Source: UBA5189 sp035631615 (GTDB lineage Bacteria > Chloroflexota > Limnocylindria > Limnocylindrales > CSP1-4). Taken from it: a stretch of 64,000 bases of DNA. Positions 8,310 to 17,879 of this stretch are shown here, one piece after another. Position 1 is the stretch's first letter; each line of letters opens with the position of its first letter. Below the pieces are notes generated by a model. That model saw only the letters and a list, made by a program, of their open reading frames with translations. It made no database searches and was not told the origin of the DNA. The stretch lies in assembly GCA_035631615.1 (NCBI GenBank), contig DASQIK010000003.1:6538-70537 (forward strand), given 5' to 3'. A program made the position numbers and the translations under genes.

Positions 8310-9416
8310 CTATGCCTCGGCGATCAGCGCCTCGACCGAGTCGAGCGGCGCCTTCACGTCGAGCACGAGCGGGCCGTCCGCAGGGAAGCTGAGCGTCGCG
8401 GTCTCGCCGATCGCAGGCAGCTTGAGCGTCGGCTCGTTGAATTCGTCCAGTGACACGATCGGGCCGTCGTCGCCGATGCGGATGCGGATCCGCACGATGG
8501 AGCCGAGGAAGCTGACCTCGGCGACCTTGCCGACCAGGCGGTTGGCCCCGCCCGCCTCACCGAGAGACGCCATCTCAGGCCGGAGCGCCACGTTGACCTG
8601 CCGGCCGGCCTCGCCGGTGAATGCCCGGCCAACCCGGATCGGCTGGGCGGCCACCGTCAGCTCACCGCGCTCGGCGTTGACGATGCTCGCGGGCATGATG
8701 TTGAGCTGGCCGACGAACGACGCCACGAATGGGGTGGTCGGGAAGTTGTAGATCTCGAACGGGGTCCCGACCTGCTCCATCCGGCCCTCACTCATGACGA
8801 CAACGCGGTCGGATAGCGAGAGCGCCTCTTCCTGGTCGTGCGTCACGTACACGGTGGTGATGCCGAGCTGGCGCTGGATGGACCGGATCTCCTGGCGGAG
8901 CGCAACACGGATCTTTGCGTCGAGGGCGGACAGGGGTTCGTCGAGCAGGAGCACGGCCGGCTCGATCGCCAGCGCGCGGGCCAGGGCGACGCGCTGCTGC
9001 TGGCCACCGGACAGCTGGTACGGGTAGCGCTTGCCCTTGTCCGGCAGGTTCACGATCTCGAGCAGCTCGCCGACGCGCTTCTCGATCTCGTCCTTGGGCT
9101 GCTTCCGGATCGACATGCCGAAGGCGATGTTCTGGCCGACGGTCATGTTCGGGAACAGGGCGTACGACTGGAACACCATGCCGACGTTGCGCTGGTTCGG
9201 CGATCGATCGGTGATGTCCTTGCCGTCGAGCGTGATGGTGCCCTCGCTCGGGCGCTCGAAGCCCGCGATCATCCGGAGCGTCGTGGTCTTGCCGCAGCCG
9301 CTCGGCCCGAGGAACGACACGAACTCGCCCTTCTCCGCGGCGAGCGAGAAGTCCTCGACGGCGACGGTGCCGCCGACGAAGGCCTTCCGCACGTGGGTGA
9401 GCTCCAGGTACGCCAT
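8310..9416 (-). CDS. ABC importer ATPase, PotA-like
   Basis: This 368-residue ATPase carries Walker A GPSGCGKTTT, Q-loop FQSYALFPNMTV, signature LSGGQQQRVALARAL, Walker B VLLLDEPLSALD and the switch His in VTHDQEEA. A C-terminal TOBE domain (about residues 270-360) is typical of the polyamine, Fe(III) and molybdate importer group. It is the last gene of a four-gene operon (binding protein, two permeases, ATPase), 22 bp after the second permease. With the neighbouring amine-catabolism genes, a quaternary amine, polyamine or related cation is a reasonable cargo, but that is inference from context. Confidence 0.93.
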   Translation of the reverse strand: MAYLELTHVRKAFVGGTVAVEDFSLAAEKGEFVSFLGPSGCGKTTTLRMIAGFERPSEGTITLDGKDITDRSPNQRNVGMVFQSYALFPNMTVGQNIAFGMSIRKQPKDEIEKRVGELLEIVNLPDKGKRYPYQLSGGQQQRVALARALAIEPAVLLLDEPLSALDAKIRVALRQEIRSIQRQLGITTVYVTHDQEEALSLSDRVVVMSEGRMEQVGTPFEIYNFPTTPFVASFVGQLNIMPASIVNAERGELTVAAQPIRVGRAFTGEAGRQVNVALRPEMASLGEAGGANRLVGKVAEVSFLGSIVRIRIRIGDDGPIVSLDEFNEPTLKLPAIGETATLSFPADGPLVLDVKAPLDSVEALIAEA

Positions 9417-9438
9417 TCGCCTGCTCCTCAGCTTGCCG

Positions 9439-10308
9439 TCAATGCGCGCCGGCGACCTGGATTCGATCGCGCGATCCCCGCCCGATGAATCCGATGAGGC
9501 CCATGGCGATCCAGGTGATGCCGAAGCTGACGAGCGTGACCGCCGCCTGCTCGTACGGGTCGTGATCGCCGAGGATCGAGAGGAATGGGGCGAACGTCTG
9601 CCGCCCGAGGAAGGTTGCGATCGTGAACTCGCCCACGACGATGGCGACCGTGAGGAACGCTCCGGCGAGGATCGCCACGCGCAGGTTCGGCAGGATCACC
9701 GACCACATGATCCGCGGCCAGCTCGCGCCCAGGCTCTGTGACGCCTCCGTCAGCGTCCGGATGTCGATCGACCGCAGCCCGGTGTCGACCGCCCGGTACA
9801 TGTACGGGAACGACAGCACGATGTACGCGCACACCATCAGCACGTCGTTGCCGATGTTGGTCTGGGTCAGGAACACGGGCGGATGGCTGTACGTGTTCAG
9901 CAGCCCGAACACGAGGATGACCGGCGGGACCACGAACGGCAGGAGCGTCACGAACTCCACGTACGGCCGCAGTCGCGGGAGCCGGAGCCGGACCCAGTAC
10001 GCGGTCGGCACGATCAGCGCAACGCTGCCGATCACCGTCAGGATCGCGACGACGAACGAGTAGCCCAGCGCCCCGAGGAGCTCGCTGTCGGTGACCGTCG
10101 TGACAAAGGCGTCGCCGAACGGCGGCCGCTTGAGCGAGAAGATGAGCGTCGCGAACAGCGGCACGAAGAAGTACAGGAACCCGAGCAGGAAGACGATCCA
10201 CCACACGATGGACCCGAGCCGACGGGGTCGCGGCTTCGTTCGTCGCGGGGCGTTTCCCTCGATGCTGTCGAGCGCGCCCGGCGCCCGGGGGCCAAAACCG
10301 ACGGTCAT
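9439..10308 (-). CDS. ABC importer permease, PotC-like
   Basis: This 289-residue permease has six predicted membrane helices after a basic 35-residue N-terminus. The EAA coupling loop is visible as LTEASQSLGASWPRIMWSVILP near residue 200. It belongs to the binding-protein-dependent transport inner-membrane family and pairs with the upstream permease. Its ATG overlaps the preceding stop by 4 nt (10305-10308), so the two are translationally coupled. Confidence 0.92.
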   Translation of the reverse strand: MTVGFGPRAPGALDSIEGNAPRRTKPRPRRLGSIVWWIVFLLGFLYFFVPLFATLIFSLKRPPFGDAFVTTVTDSELLGALGYSFVVAILTVIGSVALIVPTAYWVRLRLPRLRPYVEFVTLLPFVVPPVILVFGLLNTYSHPPVFLTQTNIGNDVLMVCAYIVLSFPYMYRAVDTGLRSIDIRTLTEASQSLGASWPRIMWSVILPNLRVAILAGAFLTVAIVVGEFTIATFLGRQTFAPFLSILGDHDPYEQAAVTLVSFGITWIAMGLIGFIGRGSRDRIQVAGAH

Positions 10309-11210
10309 CGCAGCCAGCGCTCCGATCGTCGCTGGAGCAGCGAGTAGACCGCGATCGACGCCGACATGATCACGACCATGCCCATCGCCAGGGCGTACCC
10401 GAGGTTCGGATTGAACAGGACGTCACCGCGCATCTGGGAGGAGATGACGATGGTCACGATCCGGATCAGGCCGCTCGTGAGCTGGTAGGCCGTGGCCTGC
10501 GCTCCGAACGCGTTGCCGAACAGGAGGATGACCGTCCCCAGGAGCGACGGGGTCAGGATCGGCAGGGCGACCCTGCGCCAGTACTGGTAGGAGTTGGCAC
10601 CGAGCACGTCCGACGCCTCGCGCCACTCCTTCTTCAGCCCGTCGATCGCGGGGGCGATGACGAGGACCATGAGCGGGAACTGGAAGTACATGTACACGAG
10701 CTCGAGGCCGATCTTCGAGTACAGGCTGAAGCCGGACGAATACATGTCGATGCCGAGGCCGTCCCGCAGGAAGACCGTCAGCAGGCCGACCCGGCCGAGC
10801 GTGAACACGAAGGCCAGGGCAAGCGGCACGCCGGCGAAGTTGGAGGCGACGCCGGAGAACGTCATGAGCGCCGACCGCAGGAACTTCGGCAGGCCGCCGT
10901 TGATGACGGCATAGGCGAGCAGGAACCCGAAGATCCCGCCGCCGATCGCCGTGACCAGGCTGATCTCGATGCTGTTGCCGTACGCATCGACGATCCCGGG
11001 ATCCGCGAGGCCGGAGTAGTTGGCGAGCGTGAACGCGCCCGTCTTGTCCTGGAGGCTGCCGATGACCAGGTAGGCCGTCGGGATGACCAGGAACAGGGTG
11101 CTGAAGATTCCGAATGGGAGAAGGCCGAGCCAGGCCCAGCTGAAACGGCGACGGACAGGACGGGCTGATGGCCCGTCCTGTCCGCTGAGCGGCGCGGCTT
11201 GAGCCGTCAC
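10305..11210 (-). CDS. ABC importer permease, PotB-like
   Basis: This 301-residue permease has a long first periplasmic loop after helix 1 (GLLPFGIFSTLFLVIPTAYLVIGS), then five more helices. The coupling motif REASDVLGANSYQYWRRVALPILTPS matches the EAA loop of PotB/HisM-type permeases. It is the second gene of the operon, 22 bp after the solute-binding protein, and overlaps the next permease by 4 nt. Confidence 0.92.
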   Translation of the reverse strand: MTAQAAPLSGQDGPSARPVRRRFSWAWLGLLPFGIFSTLFLVIPTAYLVIGSLQDKTGAFTLANYSGLADPGIVDAYGNSIEISLVTAIGGGIFGFLLAYAVINGGLPKFLRSALMTFSGVASNFAGVPLALAFVFTLGRVGLLTVFLRDGLGIDMYSSGFSLYSKIGLELVYMYFQFPLMVLVIAPAIDGLKKEWREASDVLGANSYQYWRRVALPILTPSLLGTVILLFGNAFGAQATAYQLTSGLIRIVTIVISSQMRGDVLFNPNLGYALAMGMVVIMSASIAVYSLLQRRSERWLR

Positions 11211-11232
11211 CGCACGTCTACCGCTGTGAGGG

Positions 11233-12372
11233 CTACTTGACCGTCGCGCCGACGGTTGTGGCCCAGTTCTTGGTGATCAGGTCACTGGCCTTGTTGATCT
11301 GGTCGAGCGTCGGCAGAACAACGCCGGTCGTATCGGGCAGCTTCGCCGCGATGTCGGCCGGGATGACGTTGCGCGCCTTGAGGTCGGCGTACCGGATCGG
11401 GGTGCAGTAGCCCTTCATCCACGTGATCTGGCCCTCGTCGGAGTACAGGTACTCCATCCAGAGCTTGGCCGCGTTCGGATGCGGGGCGTACTTGCTGATC
11501 GCCTGGACGTACATGCCACCGAAGATGCCCGTCTTGGGAACCACGACCTTGATCGGCGGGGTGCCCTTGAGCGAGTCGTTGTCGGAGAGCGCGTTGTAGG
11601 TCCATGCCAGGCGGATCGGGGTCTCACCGCTGGCGACGGTCGCCGTCTTGCCGATGACCGGAACGAAGTTGCCGGCCGCATTCAGAGCCTTGAAGTAGTC
11701 GAGGCCCGCCTGGGCATTGTCGAGCGTGCCGCCATTGGAGAGGCCCGCCGCCCAGACCGCGGAGATCGCCTGGTTGGAGACCGTCGGGTCGCCGGCCAGG
11801 GCCACCGAGGCCTTGTAGTCCGGCTTCATGAGGTCCGACCAGTCCGCCGGCACGGTCTTGACGACCGTCGTGTTGACCTCGAACGACATGACGCCGTAGT
11901 AGTCGCCGTACCAGTTGCCATCCTTGTCCTTGGCGGAGTCAGGAATGGTCGACCAGGTGGAGACCTTGTACGGCGCGAGGATTCCATCGGCGACGGATTT
12001 CGGACCGAACGAGAGGCCGACGTCGATGACGTCCGGTGCGCCCTGGCCGCCGCTCTGGTTCTGCTTGATGGCGTTGACCTCGTCGCCCGAGCCACCGTCC
12101 GGGTTGAGCTCGTTGATGGTCAGGCCGGTCTTCGCCTTGAAGTTGGTCAGCAGGTCGCCGTAGTCGCACCAGTTGTGCGGCAGCGCGATCGTCGTGAGCG
12201 ATCCCTCGGTCTTCGCGGACGCGAGCAGCGCCGCGTCCGGCGTCCACGAGGCAGCCCCGGCAGCGCCGGTCGGCGCCGTGGTTGCGCCGCCGCCGCCATT
12301 GCAGGCCGCGGCCACGAGGACGATTCCGGCCCCAAGCGTCATCAGCAGGGGCAACGAGCGAGTCGTGGTCAA
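11233..12372 (-). CDS. Extracellular solute-binding lipoprotein of the ABC importer (PotD-like)
   Basis: This protein of about 379 residues has a lipoprotein signal peptide ending in the lipobox VAAAC (LPLLMTLGAGIVLVAAAC), then a Gly/Thr linker and a periplasmic binding protein fold. The mature part resembles group-I/PotD-type binding proteins (DVIDVGLSFGPKSVADG, GDYYGVMSFEVNTTVV). I chose the TTG at 12372 because GGAGGAG lies just upstream. An ATG at 12387 would swallow that site. It should capture the substrate and deliver it to the downstream permeases. Aromatic residues (HNWCDY, NWYGDYYG) could form a cation-binding cage, but the ligand is not proven. Confidence 0.88.
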   Translation of the reverse strand: MTTTRSLPLLMTLGAGIVLVAAACNGGGGATTAPTGAAGAASWTPDAALLASAKTEGSLTTIALPHNWCDYGDLLTNFKAKTGLTINELNPDGGSGDEVNAIKQNQSGGQGAPDVIDVGLSFGPKSVADGILAPYKVSTWSTIPDSAKDKDGNWYGDYYGVMSFEVNTTVVKTVPADWSDLMKPDYKASVALAGDPTVSNQAISAVWAAGLSNGGTLDNAQAGLDYFKALNAAGNFVPVIGKTATVASGETPIRLAWTYNALSDNDSLKGTPPIKVVVPKTGIFGGMYVQAISKYAPHPNAAKLWMEYLYSDEGQITWMKGYCTPIRYADLKARNVIPADIAAKLPDTTGVVLPTLDQINKASDLITKNWATTVGATVK

Positions 12373-12574
12373 GTGCTCCTCCACCATTTCCGGCGTACGC
12401 GGGATCGCGTACGTCCACTGTCGACCATGGGCACGGGCCATCCGCCGGGGTGAATCGACGGAGATGGGGCGGACCCTCCAGATCCCAGACCCTTGGTCCC
12501 GGGGCGCATCGTCGGCGGTCATCTTCGCCGCGCCGTTAACGGAGTGCAAGCGTTTTTCACATCGATACCGGTCC

Positions 12575-12580
12575 TATACT
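12575..12580 (+). promoter_or_regulatory. Probable -10 box (TATACT) for the nucleotidyltransferase gene
   Basis: TATACT ends 9 nt before the ATG at 12590, with no ribosome binding site between them, which suggests a leaderless or very short leader mRNA. This 12373-12589 region also serves as the divergent promoter region for the ABC operon. Confidence 0.45.
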
Positions 12581-12589
12581 CCGCCCGCC

Positions 12590-13396
12590 ATGGAACCGGG
12601 CACGCGAACGCTCGAGGATCCGCTCGCCGAGGCGCTGCGGATCGTTGATGCCGCGGACCGCGATGGCCTCCTCCTCCGCCTGATGGGCGGCATGGCCGTC
12701 CGCGCGCACGCGCCGGACTGGACCCATCGGACCCGGCGGGTCGAGGTCGACCTCGACTTCGCGACCCGGTCGAAGGATCGGAAGGCCGTGTACAAGCTGC
12801 TCGAGCGCGAGGGCTACACGCCGGACAAGCGCCACAACGCCATGTTCGGCCAGCACCAGGGCTACTTCGTTGACGAGGCCCGGCGCCGCCCGGTCGATGT
12901 GCTCGTCGACAAGCTCGAGATGTGCCACCGCATCGAGTTCGCGGACCGGCTGGCCACCTCTCGCCCGACGCTGCCGGTGGCGGACCTGCTGCTGTCCAAG
13001 CTCCAGATCGTGAAGATCAATCGGAAGGACGTCCTCGACGCGCTCGTCCTGCTCGCCGAGCACCCGCTCGCCCAGGACGACGGGGCGCCGGACTCGTCGC
13101 GCGGCCAGGGCGCCATCAGCCTGCCGCGGATCCTCGCCCACACCTCGAACGACTGGGGCTGGTGGCGAACCGTGACCGGCAATCTCCGGGTCCTGCAGGA
13201 GTTCCTCGACTCGGACTTCACGGAGGCCGACCTGGACGTCGGCAGTCGACCGGTGCGCTTCGACGTGCGAACGCAGCTCCAGGGCCTCAGCGACGCGATC
13301 GAGAAGGCGCCCAAGTCGACCCGCTGGAAGCTCCGCTCGACGATCGGCGATCGCCAGCAGTGGTACGTCGAGCCCGAAGAAGTCGGCCACAACTAG
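12590..13396 (+). CDS. Nucleotidyltransferase-fold protein (AbiEii-like)
   Basis: This 268-residue protein starts at the ATG at 12590, just after a TATACT box. The N-terminal half has a minimal nucleotidyltransferase signature: LMGGMAVRAHAP with a GG-type motif, then RVEVDLDFATRSKD with the metal-binding D-x-D, and a third acidic residue in RPVDVLVDKLEM. This arrangement is typical of AbiEii-like/DUF1814-like proteins, some of which are toxins; others act outside toxin systems. There is no AbiEi-like antitoxin gene beside it. It is followed after 16 bp by a metallophosphoesterase gene, so the two may be one unit. The substrate is unknown. Confidence 0.75.
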   Translation: MEPGTRTLEDPLAEALRIVDAADRDGLLLRLMGGMAVRAHAPDWTHRTRRVEVDLDFATRSKDRKAVYKLLEREGYTPDKRHNAMFGQHQGYFVDEARRRPVDVLVDKLEMCHRIEFADRLATSRPTLPVADLLLSKLQIVKINRKDVLDALVLLAEHPLAQDDGAPDSSRGQGAISLPRILAHTSNDWGWWRTVTGNLRVLQEFLDSDFTEADLDVGSRPVRFDVRTQLQGLSDAIEKAPKSTRWKLRSTIGDRQQWYVEPEEVGHN

Positions 13397-13412
13397 GCAG
13401 CAGGAGCGAGGC

Positions 13413-14351
13413 GTGCGAATCTTCTTCGCGACCGACATCCACGGCTCCGAGGTGTGCTGGCGCAAGTTCCTGAACGCCGGCGCATTCCACAAGGCCGACG
13501 TCCTCGTCATGGGCGGTGACATGACGGGCAAGGCCATGGTCCCGATCGTGGCGAAGGGCAGCGGCTGGCGACTCGAGCTCCAGGACCAGGAGCACCTCCT
13601 GTCGACCGAGGACGAGCTCAAGGCGATGGAGAAGCGGATCCTGGACCGCGGTTACTACCCGATCCGCCTGACGGCCGATGAGGTCGCCGCGTGGGACGCG
13701 GATCCCGTGCTCGTCGAGACGCGGTTCAAGGCCGAGATGATCTCGGCGGTGCAGCGCTGGATGGATCTTGCCGACGAGCGGCTGAAGGGCTCGGGCAGGC
13801 GGTGCATCGTGTCGCCCGCGAACGACGACATCTTCGAGCTCGACCCGATCATCGATGCCGCCGAGCTGGTCGACCTGGGTGAAGGCAACACGATCGAGCT
13901 CGACGGGTTCACGATGGTTTCGACCGGCTGGGCGAACACGACGCCCTGGCACACCTATCGGGAGCTGCCCGATGACGAGCTCAAGGTCAAGATCGATGCG
14001 CTGGTTGCACCCGTCGCCGATACGAAGCGCGCGATCTTCAACTTCCACGCGCCGCCGTACGGCTCGAACCTTGACGGCGCCCCCAAGCTCAATCCGGACA
14101 TGACCTACGTCGCCGGCGGCCGCGCGATCGTCCCGGTCGGGTCACACGCGATCCACGACGCGATCCTGCAGTACGGCCCGGTGCTGTCACTCCATGGCCA
14201 CATCCACGAGGGCCGTGGCGCCGTGAAGATCGGGCGAACGCTGGCAGTCAATCCAGGAAGCACCTACGAAGACGGTGTCCTCCAGGCGGCGATCGTCGAC
14301 CTGGACCCGAAGAAAGGCGAGGTGAAGCACTACCTGCTCATCAACGGTTGA
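13413..14351 (+). CDS. Calcineurin-like metallophosphoesterase
   Basis: This 312-residue protein has the binuclear-metal motifs of the family: ATDIHGSE (D-x-H) at residue 6, VMGGDMTGK (GD), a GNH-equivalent at SPANDD, NFHAPPYG (H), and LHGHIHEG (GHxH). The Asn of the normal GNHE appears as AND. The final part reads LAVNPGSTYEDG, as in YfcE-like and related phosphoesterases. GTG start at 13413. The gene follows the nucleotidyltransferase-fold gene closely and lies 34 bp before the amino-acid permease gene, so it may be co-transcribed with either. The physiological substrate is not evident. Confidence 0.88.
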   Translation: MRIFFATDIHGSEVCWRKFLNAGAFHKADVLVMGGDMTGKAMVPIVAKGSGWRLELQDQEHLLSTEDELKAMEKRILDRGYYPIRLTADEVAAWDADPVLVETRFKAEMISAVQRWMDLADERLKGSGRRCIVSPANDDIFELDPIIDAAELVDLGEGNTIELDGFTMVSTGWANTTPWHTYRELPDDELKVKIDALVAPVADTKRAIFNFHAPPYGSNLDGAPKLNPDMTYVAGGRAIVPVGSHAIHDAILQYGPVLSLHGHIHEGRGAVKIGRTLAVNPGSTYEDGVLQAAIVDLDPKKGEVKHYLLING

Positions 14352-14385
14352 TGTCGGGTCACAACAGAGGAGGAAGGACGGCTCG

Positions 14386-16191
14386 ATGACCACTGGAGAA
14401 ATCGCCAAAGCACCGTCGTTGTTCCTGCGAAACGCGACGGGCCTCGTCAAGGGCTGGTCGGGATTCGACGCGTTCGGCTACTCGTTCCTGTCGGTGAACC
14501 TGGTCACCCTCGGCATGTTCTACAGCCTCGCCGTGTTCGCCTTCGTGCCGGGCGGCTCGGTGTTGTCCGCGCTCGTCCTCTCGGGCGTCGCGATGACATT
14601 CCTGTGCATCGTCTATGCCGGGCTCATCGCGGTCATGCCGAGGGCAGGCGGCGATTACGTGTGGCAGACCCGGATCCTCGACGGAATCCCGGGGTCGGCA
14701 CTGGGTGCGCTCGTCTTCGCGGTCTCGGCGTACTTCGGCGCCAAGGCGTTCGGGACCGATGACACCGTGTCCCTGGCCGCCGGAGCGCTTGGCGCGGTGC
14801 TCGGCATCGGCCTGGGTTGGAAGCGCGGCGGCATCGGCTTCGTGCTCTCCGCCACCGGCTGGTGGTTCATCCTCGCGCTCTGGGCCCCGATCTACGGCGC
14901 GATCCTCAACCTCGAGGTCGTCCAGCCCCTCGTGACGCTCGCCGGCTGGAGCGATGGCATGACGTTCTTCACCTCCGCGAACGGCACGTTCGCCGTCTCG
15001 CTGTTCACGATCGTCCTCGCCTCCGGCGCGGTCGCGCTCGGCATGGCCGGGTACGCGCGGGTCCAGCGCTGGTGCATCTGGATCGGCCTGGCGGCGCTGG
15101 CCGTCGTCTTCATCCTGATGGCTGTGTCGTCGACCGACGCCTTCCACGCCGCATTCGACAAGGCCAGCCAGAGCCTGTTCGGCGTCTCGGACGCCTACAA
15201 CGCGACGATCGCCAACGCGACCACGAACGATTCGTTCGTCGCCGGTGGCTCGCCGCTCGACTTCGGCGGCATCGGGATCGGCGGCGACACCTGGCTGCTG
15301 CTGCCGTTCATGATGTTCTGGATCCTGTACCCGAACTGGGGCGCCACGCTGTACGGCGAGGTCCGCGGGGCCGGCGACTTCCGGAAGGTCCTGAACGGGA
15401 TGCTCGGCGGCCTGTGGGTGACGATCCTGCTCGCCATCGCGTTCGTCCTGCTCGCGGCCAAGGCGTTCGGCTGGGACTTCTTCAACGCCGCGAACGTGAA
15501 CTTCATCGACTACTTCTACGGCTACGTGAAGGTTGCCCCGGCGACGCCGATCTGGGGCTATCCGCCGCTCCTCGCGGCATTCCTGATCGACAGCCGGCCG
15601 ATCCAGATGCTGATCATCCTCGTGTTCGGCACGTGGTTCATCGGCTGGGCCGGCACGCTCTGGCTGTCATCCACGAGGATGATCTTCGCGGCAGCCTTCG
15701 ACCGCGTTCTTCCGGAATGGGCCGGACGCGTCTCCGAAGGCCGCGGCGTGCCGTGGTATGCGCTGCTCCTGATCATGATCCCGGGCGTCATCCTGTCGTG
15801 GCTGTACGCCTACCAGCTCGGTTTCTCGGCCCTGACCCTGGATGCCTCGCTGGTCATTGCCGTGACGTTCTTCGGGACCGCGTTCGCGGCGACGATCCTG
15901 CCGTGGTGGAAACCGGACCTGTACAACAAGTCGCCGATCGCCCGGTACAAGATCGGCCCGCTGCCGGTCATCGCGATCGCCGGCGCGATCACGACCGTCT
16001 TCCTCGGCTGGGTCACCTACGAGTGGCTGTCGAACGCGTTGTACGGGATCGGTGTCGGCAACTCCGATTCGATCAAGTTCCTCGCGTTGGTCTACGGCCT
16101 CGGCGCTGTCATGTACATCGTGGCGCGCTTCGTGCGCCGCGCGCAGGGCATCAACCTCGACGCGATCCACGCGGAGATCCCCGCGGAGTAA
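14386..16191 (+). CDS. APC-superfamily amino acid/amine permease
   Basis: This 601-residue membrane protein has about 12-14 predicted helices. The N-terminal part has the APC-type first helix (FDAFGYSFLSVNLVTLG) and a GGDYVW motif near residue 87, typical of amino-acid/polyamine/organocation carriers. GGAGGAAGG before the ATG is a strong ribosome binding site. A strong hairpin terminator follows. Next to genes for an aldehyde dehydrogenase and a dimethylglycine-dehydrogenase-like protein it is likely to import an amino acid or methylated amine. The exact substrate is inference. The family's usual length is 430-550, so it is long, with an extended loop around residues 255-300. Confidence 0.88.
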   Translation: MTTGEIAKAPSLFLRNATGLVKGWSGFDAFGYSFLSVNLVTLGMFYSLAVFAFVPGGSVLSALVLSGVAMTFLCIVYAGLIAVMPRAGGDYVWQTRILDGIPGSALGALVFAVSAYFGAKAFGTDDTVSLAAGALGAVLGIGLGWKRGGIGFVLSATGWWFILALWAPIYGAILNLEVVQPLVTLAGWSDGMTFFTSANGTFAVSLFTIVLASGAVALGMAGYARVQRWCIWIGLAALAVVFILMAVSSTDAFHAAFDKASQSLFGVSDAYNATIANATTNDSFVAGGSPLDFGGIGIGGDTWLLLPFMMFWILYPNWGATLYGEVRGAGDFRKVLNGMLGGLWVTILLAIAFVLLAAKAFGWDFFNAANVNFIDYFYGYVKVAPATPIWGYPPLLAAFLIDSRPIQMLIILVFGTWFIGWAGTLWLSSTRMIFAAAFDRVLPEWAGRVSEGRGVPWYALLLIMIPGVILSWLYAYQLGFSALTLDASLVIAVTFFGTAFAATILPWWKPDLYNKSPIARYKIGPLPVIAIAGAITTVFLGWVTYEWLSNALYGIGVGNSDSIKFLALVYGLGAVMYIVARFVRRAQGINLDAIHAEIPAE

Positions 16192-16237
16192 CGAACCTGG
16201 GCCGGCCTCCGGCCGGCTCCCACGCAAACGTCGCATC

Positions 16238-16266
16238 GAAGCGGGGCCCAGCTCGGGCCCCGCTTC
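16238..16266. terminator. Strong hairpin terminator
   Basis: A perfect 12-bp stem (GAAGCGGGGCCC) with a 5-nt loop lies 46 bp after the permease stop and is followed by TCGTTCC rather than a long T run. It would separate the permease transcript from the downstream oxidative operon. Confidence 0.75.
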
Positions 16267-16376
16267 TCGTTCCGAGTTGCGCGGACGTGGCCCGGCGGGG
16301 CAGACTGTCTGGGCGCCCGGCACGCCCGGACGCCTGGGGTGCAGCAAGCCCACGAAGCGTCCGTGCAGGAGCTCCT

Positions 16377-17870
16377 GTGCCCTCCAAGCCCGCGGTCCCC
16401 GCGACCGCAACTGTCGTTCCGGCGACGGTCGCCCGCACCTTGTTCATCGATGGCGCGTGGGTCGAGGCCCGCGCCCGAAACACCTTCGAGGCAACGAACC
16501 CCGCGACCGGCCGGGTCATCGGCACGCTCGCGGCGGGCGGCCGCCCGGATGCGCAGGACGCGATCGCGGCTGCCGCGCGCGCGGCCACGGCCTGGGGCCG
16601 TACGTCGCCCTTCGAGCGCGCGGTGGCGCTCGAGCGCATCGCCGGCGCCATCGAACGGCGCCGCGACGAGCTGGCCCGCTCGCTGACGGAAGACCAGGGC
16701 AAGCCCCTCCACGCCGAGGCGTACGGCGAGGTCGACGAGCTGATCCTGTACTTCCGGATGGCGGCCGCGGATGCGACGCGGATCGAGGGCATCCTCCCGC
16801 CGTCGGTCGATCCCCGCAAGCGCGTGCTGGTTTACCGCGTCCCGAAAGGCGTCGTCGGCGTGATCACGCCCTGGAACTGGCCCTACACGATGCCGGCCGA
16901 GCTGGTCGCGCCCGCCCTCGCCGCGGGCAACACCGTGGTGTGGAACCCAGCCCGGCTCACGTCCCTCTGCTCCGTCGCGCTCGCCGAGTGCATCGTCGAG
17001 GCCGGGCTGCCGAACGGCGCGTTCAACCTGGTGACAGGCCCGGGGGACGAGGTCGGTGACGAGATCGCCGGCGACCCGCGCGTTGCTGCGATCGGCTTCA
17101 TCGGCTCGACCAGGACCGGCCATCGCATCGCCCAGCGCGCGGCGGGCAAGGAGCTGCTGCTCGAGATGGGCGGCAACGGCCCGCTGGTCATCCTCGACGA
17201 CGCCGACCTCGAGGCCGCCGTCCGCGCCACGATCACCGCCTGCTTCCTGAACGCCGGCCAGAGCTGCACCGCGGGCGAGCGCGTGCTCGTCGACCGCTCG
17301 ATCCACGATGCCTACCTCGACCTCCTGGTCGACACCGTCGCGCGCGAGGTGCGGCTCGGCGATCCCCTCGACGGCGCCACGACCATGGGACCGCTCAACA
17401 ACGAGCGGACCGCCGGCAAGGCCGAGCGCCAGGTCGTCGAGGCGATCGAGCGTGGCGCGACGCTCCATCACGGCGGCCGCCGCGCACCGCAACTCGGCAG
17501 CGAGCTGTTCTTCCAGCCGACGATCCTCGATCGCGTCACCGAGTCGATGGAGATCGCCCGCGAGGAGACGTTCGGGCCGGTCGTCCCGATCACCGCGATC
17601 GACGGCGAGGACGAGGCGCTCGAGGTCATCGACAGCTCGCCGTTCGGGCTCCTGGCGGCGGTCTTCACCCGCGACCTTGGGCGCGGGCTTCGCTTCGCCG
17701 AGTCGGCTCGGGCCGGATGGGTCAACATCAACGAAGGCACCAACTACTGGGAATCGCACCTGCCGTTCGGCGGCCGGGCGGGCTCCCAGAGCGGTCTCGG
17801 GCGCGTCGGCGGTCGGTTCTCGATCGAGCGCCTGACCGAGCTCAAGACCATCGTCGTCAATCTCGCCTGA
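16377..17870 (+). CDS. NAD(P)-dependent aldehyde dehydrogenase
   Basis: This 497-residue protein starts at the GTG at 16377, preceded by AGGAG at a spacing of about 5 nt. Aldehyde-dehydrogenase landmarks: GVITPWNWPYTMPA (cofactor and substrate-channel Asn), the FIGSTRTG cofactor loop, catalytic Glu in LEMGGNGPLVI, catalytic Cys in NAGQSCTAGER, and the EETFGPVVPI motif. It oxidises an aldehyde to the acid. Directly followed (9 bp) by the FAD/GcvT oxidoreductase, it could process an aldehyde from demethylation or side-chain oxidation of a methylated amine (for example betaine aldehyde). The substrate is inferred from context only. Confidence 0.9.
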   Translation: MPSKPAVPATATVVPATVARTLFIDGAWVEARARNTFEATNPATGRVIGTLAAGGRPDAQDAIAAAARAATAWGRTSPFERAVALERIAGAIERRRDELARSLTEDQGKPLHAEAYGEVDELILYFRMAAADATRIEGILPPSVDPRKRVLVYRVPKGVVGVITPWNWPYTMPAELVAPALAAGNTVVWNPARLTSLCSVALAECIVEAGLPNGAFNLVTGPGDEVGDEIAGDPRVAAIGFIGSTRTGHRIAQRAAGKELLLEMGGNGPLVILDDADLEAAVRATITACFLNAGQSCTAGERVLVDRSIHDAYLDLLVDTVAREVRLGDPLDGATTMGPLNNERTAGKAERQVVEAIERGATLHHGGRRAPQLGSELFFQPTILDRVTESMEIAREETFGPVVPITAIDGEDEALEVIDSSPFGLLAAVFTRDLGRGLRFAESARAGWVNINEGTNYWESHLPFGGRAGSQSGLGRVGGRFSIERLTELKTIVVNLA

Positions 17871-17879
17871 GGAGGAAGC